Assembly (NCBI GenBank): GCA_937907975.1
Contig: CALEQS010000243.1
Location: 1 to 12,763 of the forward strand
Origin: an uncultured Clostridia bacterium
Lineage (GTDB): Bacteria > Bacillota > Clostridia > Oscillospirales > Oscillospiraceae
Reading direction: 5' to 3'
Length of the DNA: 12,763 nucleotides
Numbering within the stretch: the first letter of the stretch is position 1; each line of letters opens with the position of its first letter. Below the pieces are notes generated by a model. That model did not search any database and was not told where the DNA came from. It was given only the letters and a program-made list of their open reading frames with translations. The translations under genes and the position numbers were made by a program. Shown piece after piece: positions 8,623 through 12,763 of this stretch.

Positions 8623-8650
8623 GCAGAGCTGAAACACAGATCAATGACTG

Positions 8651-8680
8651 GCTCCGGCGGGACAGCTGTCCCGCCGGAGC
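8651..8680. repeat. Perfect 30-bp GC-rich palindrome after the binding-protein gene
   Basis: The arms GCTCCGGCGGGACAG and CTGTCCCGCCGGAGC are exactly complementary with no spacer. In RNA this makes a very stable hairpin 28 bases after the binding-protein stop codon. No T-run follows (TTGAGC), so it looks more like an mRNA-stabilising or processing hairpin, or an inefficient terminator, than a textbook terminator. It may allow strong binding-protein expression and weak read-through to the next gene. Confidence 0.85.
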
Positions 8681-8712
8681 TTGAGCATACCCGGCAGAAA
8701 GGAAGAAGTGCA

Positions 8713-9039
8713 ATGCAGTGGTTTTTCAGGATCATGTTCGGCCTGATGGGCGTATGCCTGCTCCTATGGCTGGCGGCGCGGGGAAAGGATCTGCTGACCC
8801 CGAAGCAGAGCAGACCCGCCGTCGTGCGACAGAAGAAGGAGACACTGTTTCCGGTGAGCAACGGCTTCCGGCGCAGTGACCGCATGGAATATCAGCTGAC
8901 GTTCTTCCTGCCTGAGACCCGGGAGGATCTGACATTCACTGTCAGCCCGGAGCTGTACGCCGCCTGCAGCGAGGGTGCGGGCGGGCGGCTGACCTATCAG
9001 GGCAGCCGCCTCATCGGCTGGGAAGATACCGCACATTGA
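8713..9039 (+). CDS. Small membrane-anchored DUF2500-like protein
   Basis: The 108-residue product has one N-terminal membrane segment (about residues 4-22, FFRIMFGLMGVCLLLWLAA) and a small soluble domain. The C-terminal pattern LTFTVSPELYAACSEGAGG followed by RLTYQGSRLIGW resembles the end of DUF2500 proteins such as E. coli YhhM, where a strand, a Y-containing helix and G.L.Y.G.R....F recur. The function of that family is unknown. ATG 8713 has GAAAGGAAG at 8697-8705 upstream; an in-frame ATG at 8644 would place the 30-bp palindrome inside the coding region and lacks a binding site. No separate promoter is evident, so it is likely read through from the binding-protein transcript. A terminator follows at 9049. 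The assignment is from remembered family pattern, hence moderate. Confidence 0.75.
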   Translation: MQWFFRIMFGLMGVCLLLWLAARGKDLLTPKQSRPAVVRQKKETLFPVSNGFRRSDRMEYQLTFFLPETREDLTFTVSPELYAACSEGAGGRLTYQGSRLIGWEDTAH

Positions 9040-9048
9040 TATGAAGCA

Positions 9049-9086
9049 AAGGCAGTCCGGCGCGGAGCGTTCGGACAGCCTTTTTC
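9049..9086 (+). terminator. Rho-independent terminator after the DUF2500-like gene
   Basis: AAGGC-A-GTCCG at 9049-9059 pairs with CGGAC-A-GCCTT at 9072-9082, with a single A-A mismatch, and is followed by a T-run through 9085. It begins 10 bases after the stop codon at 9039 and separates this unit from the next promoter. Confidence 0.85.
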
Positions 9087-9111
9087 TTATGCGAATGCGT
9101 GAAAAACAAAA

Positions 9112-9140
9112 TTGATTGCGCCGTGTGAATACGTTACAAT
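9112..9140 (+). promoter_or_regulatory. Promoter of the AKR-ECF-kinase operon
   Basis: TTGATT at 9112-9117 and TACAAT at 9135-9140 are separated by exactly 17 bases, a good sigma-A-type promoter directly after the preceding terminator. Transcription would start near 9147, giving a leader of about 50 bases with AAAGGAG at 9184-9190 as ribosome binding site. No riboswitch-like structure is apparent in so short a leader. Confidence 0.7.
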
Positions 9141-9198
9141 AAAAACAGAATACAGGGCGGTATGCCCGCCCGGCTGCAGATGGAAAGGAGCAGGAACA

Positions 9199-10308
9199 AT
9201 GGATCGGATCAAAAAGAATTTTGGCTTTGGCTGTATGCGCCTGCCGATGAAGAACGGCGAGGTCGACACAGCGGAAATGAACAAAATGGTGGATGCCTTT
9301 CTGGATGCGGGCTTCAACTATTTTGACACGGCCCATGGCTATTTGCAGGGCAAGAGCGAGCAGGCGCTGAAGACCTGCCTCACCAGCCGCTATCCCAGAG
9401 AGCGCTACATCCTGACGAACAAGCTGACGGCGGACTACTTCAAGACAGAGGCGGACATCCGGCCCTTCTTCGAAAGCCAGCTGGAGGCCTGCGGCGTGGA
9501 CTATTTCGACATTTACCTGATGCACGCCCAGGGACTGGTCAACTATTCTCACTTTAAGCAGTGCCGCGCTTATGAGACGGCCTTTGCCCTGAAGGCGGAG
9601 GGAAAGGTGCGCCATGTCGGCATTTCGTTCCATGACCGCGCCGAGGTGCTGGAGCAGATCCTGAATGACTATCCGGAGATCGAGGTTGTACAGATCCAGT
9701 TCAACTATGTGGACTATGACGATCCCGCCGTCCAGAGCCGCGCCTGCTATGAGGTGTGCCGTAAGCACAACAAGCCGATCATCGTCATGGAGCCGGTCAA
9801 GGGCGGGAATCTGGTCAACCTGCCGGAGGATGCCAGGGCGGTGTTGGACGAGCTGCACGGCAGAAGTGCGGCCAGCTATGCCCTCCGCTTCGCCGCGGGC
9901 TTTGACGGGATCATGATGGTGCTCTCCGGTATGAGCGATCTGGCTCAGATGCAGGATAATATCTCCTTTATGAGGGACTTCAAGCCGCTGAATGAGACAG
10001 AGCTGGCCGCGGTCAAAAAGGTGCAGGAGATCTTCAAGAGCAAGCACCTGATCCCCTGCACCTCCTGCCGTTACTGCACGGCCGGCTGTCCGAAGCAGAT
10101 CTCCATTCCGGATCTGTTCGCCATTATGAACACCAAGCAGCTTTACCATGACTGGAACGCGGACTATTACTATGAGGAAGTCCACACTGCCCCCGGCCGC
10201 CGGGCATCTGACTGCATCAAGTGCGGCAAGTGCGAGAAATCATGTCCTCAGCACCTGCCCATCCGCAGACTGCTGGAAGATGTGGCAAGGGAATTTGAAC
10301 ACGAGTAA
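9199..10308 (+). CDS. Aldo/keto reductase with C-terminal double [4Fe-4S] motif
   Basis: The 369-residue cytoplasmic product combines an aldo/keto reductase TIM barrel with a ferredoxin-like tail. The catalytic tetrad is intact: D43 and Y48 in FDTAHGY, K75 in ILTNK, and H109 in YLMHA. The barrel proceeds through VRHVGISFHDRAEVLE, QIQFNYVDYDD and PIIVMEPVKGG. The tail has two CxxCxxCxxxCP motifs, CTSCRYCTAGCP and CIKCGKCEKSCP (the second starting at residue 339), each able to bind a [4Fe-4S] cluster. This architecture is common in anaerobes and is thought to link barrel chemistry to electron transfer. Physiological substrates are mostly unknown. ATG 9199 has AAAGGAG at 9184-9190; the longer in-frame start at 9112 lies inside the promoter. 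It is the first gene of a three-gene operon and ends 10 bases before the ECF gene. Confidence 0.93.
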   Translation: MDRIKKNFGFGCMRLPMKNGEVDTAEMNKMVDAFLDAGFNYFDTAHGYLQGKSEQALKTCLTSRYPRERYILTNKLTADYFKTEADIRPFFESQLEACGVDYFDIYLMHAQGLVNYSHFKQCRAYETAFALKAEGKVRHVGISFHDRAEVLEQILNDYPEIEVVQIQFNYVDYDDPAVQSRACYEVCRKHNKPIIVMEPVKGGNLVNLPEDARAVLDELHGRSAASYALRFAAGFDGIMMVLSGMSDLAQMQDNISFMRDFKPLNETELAAVKKVQEIFKSKHLIPCTSCRYCTAGCPKQISIPDLFAIMNTKQLYHDWNADYYYEEVHTAPGRRASDCIKCGKCEKSCPQHLPIRRLLEDVAREFEHE

Positions 10309-10318
10309 GGAAAACACA

Positions 10319-10900
10319 ATGAGTAAAATGCGCAGACAAACGAAAAATCTGACCCTTTCCGCCATGTTTACCGCGCTGGGGCTGGTGCTGCCCATGCTGA
10401 CCGGCAATATCCCGCAGATCGGCTCCATGCTGCTGCCCATGCACATCCCGGTGTTTCTGTGCAGCCTGATCTGCGGCTGGCAGTACGGCCTTGCGGTTGG
10501 GGCGATCCTGCCGCTGATGCGCTCCCTTCTGTTCGGGATGCCGCCGCTGCACCCCGTGGCCATTGCCATGACGTTCGAGATGGCGGCCTACGGCTTTGTG
10601 GCGGGCTTCCTCTACAACCGTTCCCGGTGGCAGTGCATTGTAGCTCTGTACCCGGCGGTGATCGCCGCCCTGCTGGCCGGGCGCGCTGTCTGGGGTGCGG
10701 CGGAGGTCGTTCTGCTGGGACTGGCCGGAAATGCCTTCACATGGCAGGCCTTTATGGCGGGCGCCTTCCTGAATGCGATCCCCGGCATCCTGGTGCAGCT
10801 CACGCTGATCCCGGCGCTGATGCTGGCCCTGCACAAGACGGGGCTGGTGAAGTTCCGGCACCCAGACGCGGAAACGGCGGCAGTCCATGGAAAACCGTGA
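10319..10900 (+). CDS. ECF transporter S component (substrate-binding membrane subunit)
   Basis: The 193-residue product is a very hydrophobic protein with about six membrane segments, matching the size and pattern of S components of energy-coupling-factor importers, which bind a vitamin or related micronutrient and dock onto a shared EcfAAT module. TM1 (about 11-28) contains A15xxxA19, resembling the AxxxA contact motif used for EcfT binding. The segment GSMLLPMHIPVFLCSLICGW at 35-54, followed by a second glycine-rich helix, is typical of the family. The substrate is not predictable. EcfA and EcfT are not encoded in the window, as expected for group II systems sharing one module. ATG 10319 has TAAGGA overlapping the upstream stop codon. 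Its 3' end overlaps the kinase gene by 14 bases, indicating translational coupling. Confidence 0.85.
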   Translation: MSKMRRQTKNLTLSAMFTALGLVLPMLTGNIPQIGSMLLPMHIPVFLCSLICGWQYGLAVGAILPLMRSLLFGMPPLHPVAIAMTFEMAAYGFVAGFLYNRSRWQCIVALYPAVIAALLAGRAVWGAAEVVLLGLAGNAFTWQAFMAGAFLNAIPGILVQLTLIPALMLALHKTGLVKFRHPDAETAAVHGKP

Positions 10901-11456
10901 GCGGCTGCTCCGGCTGATGCGGCAGAGTGCGCATCAGCCGATGTATCTCGCCCTTGACGGACGGTGCGCCGCAGGAAAGACGACACTGGCGGCGGAACTT
11001 CAGTCTGCGCTTGCGTGCAATGTGGTCCACATGGACGACTTCTATCTTCCCTTTGACCGACGGACAGAGGAGATCATGGCCAGGCCGGGCGGAAATATGG
11101 ATTTTGACCGGCTGTGCCGGGAGGTGCTGGACCCGCTGGCGCAGGGGGAGAACGCCATATACCGCCCCTATGACTGCCACGCGGATCGTTTCCTGTCGGA
11201 GCGGAGACTGTGCGCGGCACTGCCCACCATCGTGGAGGGCTCATACAGCTGTCACCCAGCGCTGAGAGCGCGCTATGACCTGCGGGTGTTCCTGGATGTT
11301 TCCCCGGAGGAGCAGGGCCGGCGGCTGACGGCGCGGGACCCGTCCGCCGTTGAACGGTTCCGATGCATCTGGATTCCGCGGGAGGAGCGTTATTTCACCG
11401 CCTGCCGGGTTCGCGAGTGCTGTGATCTGGTGCTCTGGGGCGGGGAAATGGGATAA
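10887..11456 (+). CDS. Uridine-kinase-like P-loop kinase
   Basis: The 189-residue product belongs to the uridine kinase / nucleoside-type P-loop kinase group. Walker A DGRCAAGKTT is at residues 24-33, followed by VVHMDDFYLPFDRR (about 45-58), whose aspartates match the substrate-binding DDFY/F motif of uridine kinases. Also present are IYRPYDCHADRF and a Walker B-like TIVEGSYSCHP segment. LRVFLDVSPEEQGRRLTARD contains lid-like arginines. It probably transfers a phosphate from ATP to a small hydroxylated molecule in the cytoplasm. Because its start overlaps the ECF S-component gene, phosphorylating and so trapping the imported compound is a sensible inference, and the true substrate need not be uridine. 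No separate ribosome binding site is strong. It ends just before a bidirectional terminator. Confidence 0.85.
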   Translation: MENRERLLRLMRQSAHQPMYLALDGRCAAGKTTLAAELQSALACNVVHMDDFYLPFDRRTEEIMARPGGNMDFDRLCREVLDPLAQGENAIYRPYDCHADRFLSERRLCAALPTIVEGSYSCHPALRARYDLRVFLDVSPEEQGRRLTARDPSAVERFRCIWIPREERYFTACRVRECCDLVLWGGEMG

Positions 11457-11462
11457 GAAAAA

Positions 11463-11495
11463 GCCGGAAGAGGATTTACCTCTTCCGGCCCTTTT
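11463..11495. terminator. Bidirectional rho-independent terminator between convergent genes
   Basis: GCCGGAAGAGG at 11463-11473 and CCTCTTCCGGC at 11479-11489 form a perfect 11-bp stem with a 5-base loop. TTTT follows on the plus strand at 11492-11495, and an A-run at 11455-11462 supplies T residues for the minus strand. It serves both the kinase operon and the convergent minus-strand gene. Confidence 0.92.
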
Positions 11496-11502
11496 CATAT
11501 GG

Positions 11503-12177
11503 TCAGTTGTCGGCCTTTACGGCAGTCAGATCCCCGAGTTTCCGCTCCGGGGTGCGGGATGCGCAGCAGAAATAGCCCTTGTCCGGCCCGTTGGGGCCGC
11601 CGCCCAGAATGGACAGGCTCTTGCAGTCTTTAAAATAGGCTGTGGCGATGGACATGGTGACGTTATAGGAGCTGTTGCCCCGCAGACAGACGTGGGTGTC
11701 CGTCCCGGCGATGGGGGCCCGGATCAGCGGGATCAGCGCTGGGTTGTAGCTGTGGTGGCCGCCGCCGTAGAGCTGGGGTTTATTGGGATCGTCCGCTTTG
11801 TAGGTGACATAGAGAATATCGCCTTCGCGTTCTACCGTGAACTCCACCTCAGCCGCTGGGTTCAGCTCCCCCTGGGGAAGATTGTGGAGCGTCAGGCATA
11901 CTCCGTCGAACGGGGGCAGAAAATGGTTTGAGTGTGGGTACATGGCGGCCATGGCCGCTCCCATGACCCACATGGGGGCGCTGCCCCGGTGAGCAATCGG
12001 TGCGGTGGGGTCGGCGGGCAGCTCGGCGCGGATGCGTGCACACAGTGCCTCGGCCAGCTCCGGCGTCCACTGGACACGCTGGACCGTTTTGCCATCCGGG
12101 GCCACAGCGGCGACGGCCTTGCCGCCCAGTGCCAGCCCCAGATGGTCAATGTCGAAAATTTTTGTAAAATCCTGCAT
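11503..12177 (-). CDS. Hypothetical protein with internal tandem repeat, tentative Csx3-like motifs
   Basis: I do not firmly recognise this 224-residue soluble protein, which has no signal peptide or membrane segment. Two similar halves are visible. Repeat 1 (about 37-105) reads WTPELAEALCARIRAEL ... IAHRGSAPMWVMGAAMAAMY ... QGEL. Repeat 2 (about 144-217) reads YNPALIPLIRAPI ... VCLRGNSSYNVTMSIATAYF ... LGDL. In both, [TN]P.L...IRA is followed by a strand, RG[SN], a helix ending AxAxY-like, later strands, and G[ED]L. The RGxxPxW(helix) ... D ... H ... G[DE] order in repeat 1 resembles the SGRxPxWL ... DPR ... SH ... GD pattern of Csx3/Crn3 proteins, but no CRISPR genes are nearby. That link is from memory and tentative. 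The start at 12177 has TGAGGAA at 12184-12190. It is convergent with the kinase operon and downstream of a NTF2-like paralog. Confidence 0.7.
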   Translation of the reverse strand: MQDFTKIFDIDHLGLALGGKAVAAVAPDGKTVQRVQWTPELAEALCARIRAELPADPTAPIAHRGSAPMWVMGAAMAAMYPHSNHFLPPFDGVCLTLHNLPQGELNPAAEVEFTVEREGDILYVTYKADDPNKPQLYGGGHHSYNPALIPLIRAPIAGTDTHVCLRGNSSYNVTMSIATAYFKDCKSLSILGGGPNGPDKGYFCCASRTPERKLGDLTAVKADN

Positions 12178-12216
12178 CTTGGTTCCTCATTTCGTTTCTG
12201 AATCGCTCTGAATACA

Positions 12217-12246
12217 CATCAAGGCCCGCAGTTGCGGGCCTTGATG
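12217..12246 (-). terminator. Stable hairpin between the two minus-strand genes
   Basis: The 14-base arms CATCAAGGCCCGCA (12217-12230) and TGCGGGCCTTGATG (12233-12246) are perfectly complementary around GT. It lies in the 129-base gap between the NTF2-like gene and the 224-residue protein gene. Neither side has a true T-run, so it may be a partial terminator, a processing site or an mRNA-stabilising hairpin. No convincing promoter for the 224-residue gene is seen in the gap, suggesting read-through. Confidence 0.55.
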
Positions 12247-12306
12247 CGTTTCGGGGGAAATTAAAGAAAATAGGAGAAATAGTGAAATAAGCCGTTCGCT
12301 GTTCGA

Positions 12307-12763
12307 TCAGATCAGATCACCGAAGAAGGTCTTCTTCAGGTCAGAATAGCTGTCGTAAGGCACGGGGGGCTCCGGCTGATCGGCGGGATAGATGGAGTTC
12401 ACGCTCATGTACCACGGGGTGTCGGTGCAGGGCTGATCGGTCTCGGGGAACTCGGAGAGATCCATCGGGCCGGAGAACTGGCTCCACTCGGTCCAGGAGG
12501 TGCCCACAGGGGTCTTGAACATGGGATAAATGCGCATGCGCCAGATCTTCCAGCCGTCGTCCTCCTTGATGAAGTCCGCACCGTACTTGCTCCACGCCCA
12601 GATGGCGCCCTGGCCGGGCTCACGGTCGCCGCGGGGGAAGGTCTCATGTCCGGGAGACCACCAGGCGCCGCGGGCGGTCTTGCCGTCGGCAGCGACCTCG
12701 ATGATGGGGGTGTCCAGATGATGGAAGAACACGGCGCCCTTCATCTTCTCCTCCGCGCCCTCG
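12307..12763 (-). CDS. NTF2/SnoaL-like protein, paralog 4 (5' end outside window)
   Basis: This is the C-terminal 151 residues of a fourth NTF2/SnoaL-like protein; the reading frame is open to the right edge, so the true start lies beyond the window. The barrel strand DTPIIEVAADGKTARGAWW corresponds to DTGVIEVAGDGKTAKGLW of paralog 1, and YGADFIKEDDGWKIWRM matches its barrel-closing segment. The C-terminus PPVPYDSYSDLKKTFFGDLI shares the PVPYD[TS][FY] tail with paralog 1. It therefore groups with paralog 1, not with 2 and 3. The Met codon at 12744 lies within the conserved region and is not a plausible start. It suggests that the NTF2-like locus continues to the right. Function is unknown; co-operation with the other paralogs is inferred. 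Confidence 0.85.
   Translation of the reverse strand, partial: EGAEEKMKGAVFFHHLDTPIIEVAADGKTARGAWWSPGHETFPRGDREPGQGAIWAWSKYGADFIKEDDGWKIWRMRIYPMFKTPVGTSWTEWSQFSGPMDLSEFPETDQPCTDTPWYMSVNSIYPADQPEPPVPYDSYSDLKKTFFGDLI

Noticed and set aside
6811..8637. 608-codon open frame on the minus strand
   Set aside because: It is antisense to the binding-protein gene and has a low-complexity Gly/Val/Ala/His composition with no recognisable domain.
8764..10185. 473-codon open frame on the minus strand
   Set aside because: It spans a terminator and a promoter and is antisense to the aldo/keto reductase, whose catalytic and Fe-S motifs are intact.
11503..12177. Calling a CRISPR-associated gene outright
   Set aside because: There is no repeat-spacer array, Cas gene or CARF protein in the window; the Csx3 resemblance is motif-level only and is reported as tentative.
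12305..12319. Three tandem GATCA units at the stop codon of NTF2-like paralog 4
   Set aside because: It is too short and low in complexity to call a functional repeat.

Overview
The window is GC-rich (roughly 60%) bacterial DNA in which nearly every base is used. Strong AGGAGG-type ribosome binding sites, AT-rich sigma-A-like promoters, a family-5 lipoprotein binding protein and an ECF-type vitamin transporter subunit suggest a Gram-positive anaerobe of the Clostridia, probably a high-GC gut Oscillospiraceae-type organism. That placement is an inference from gene content and style; no marker gene is present. I see no rRNA, tRNA, CRISPR array or insertion sequence.

Layout. (1) Positions 1-5476, + strand: an operon with the last three genes of an oligopeptide-type ABC importer (ATPase, two permeases), then three consecutive genes for divergent NTF2/SnoaL-like alpha+beta barrel proteins, ending in a clear terminator at 5495-5539. 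(2) 5688-9039, + strand: a LysR-type regulator, a family-5 solute-binding lipoprotein with its own well-formed promoter, and a small DUF2500-like membrane-anchored protein, ending in a terminator at 9049-9086. (3) 9199-11456, + strand: a compact three-gene operon (aldo/keto reductase with two C-terminal [4Fe-4S] motifs, ECF transporter S component, uridine-kinase-like P-loop kinase) with its own promoter and a bidirectional terminator. (4) 11503-12763, - strand: an unrecognised 224-residue protein built of two repeats that tentatively resemble the Csx3 fold, and the C-terminal part of a fourth NTF2-like paralog that runs off the right edge.

How the genes may work together. The importer parts, binding protein, LysR regulator and four NTF2-like paralogs look like one substrate-uptake and conversion locus. 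NTF2/SnoaL folds often serve as cofactor-independent dehydratases, isomerases or cyclases, as BaiE does in bile-acid 7-dehydroxylation. The substrate cannot be read from the sequence. The paralogs form two subtypes by their C-terminal motifs: genes at 3108 and 12307 share PVPYD[TS], and genes at 3857 and 4631 share PYxTxDD...YxPG. This is the most promising undescribed system here. The AKR-ECF-kinase operon looks like a separate import-and-trap module for a vitamin or nucleoside-like compound.
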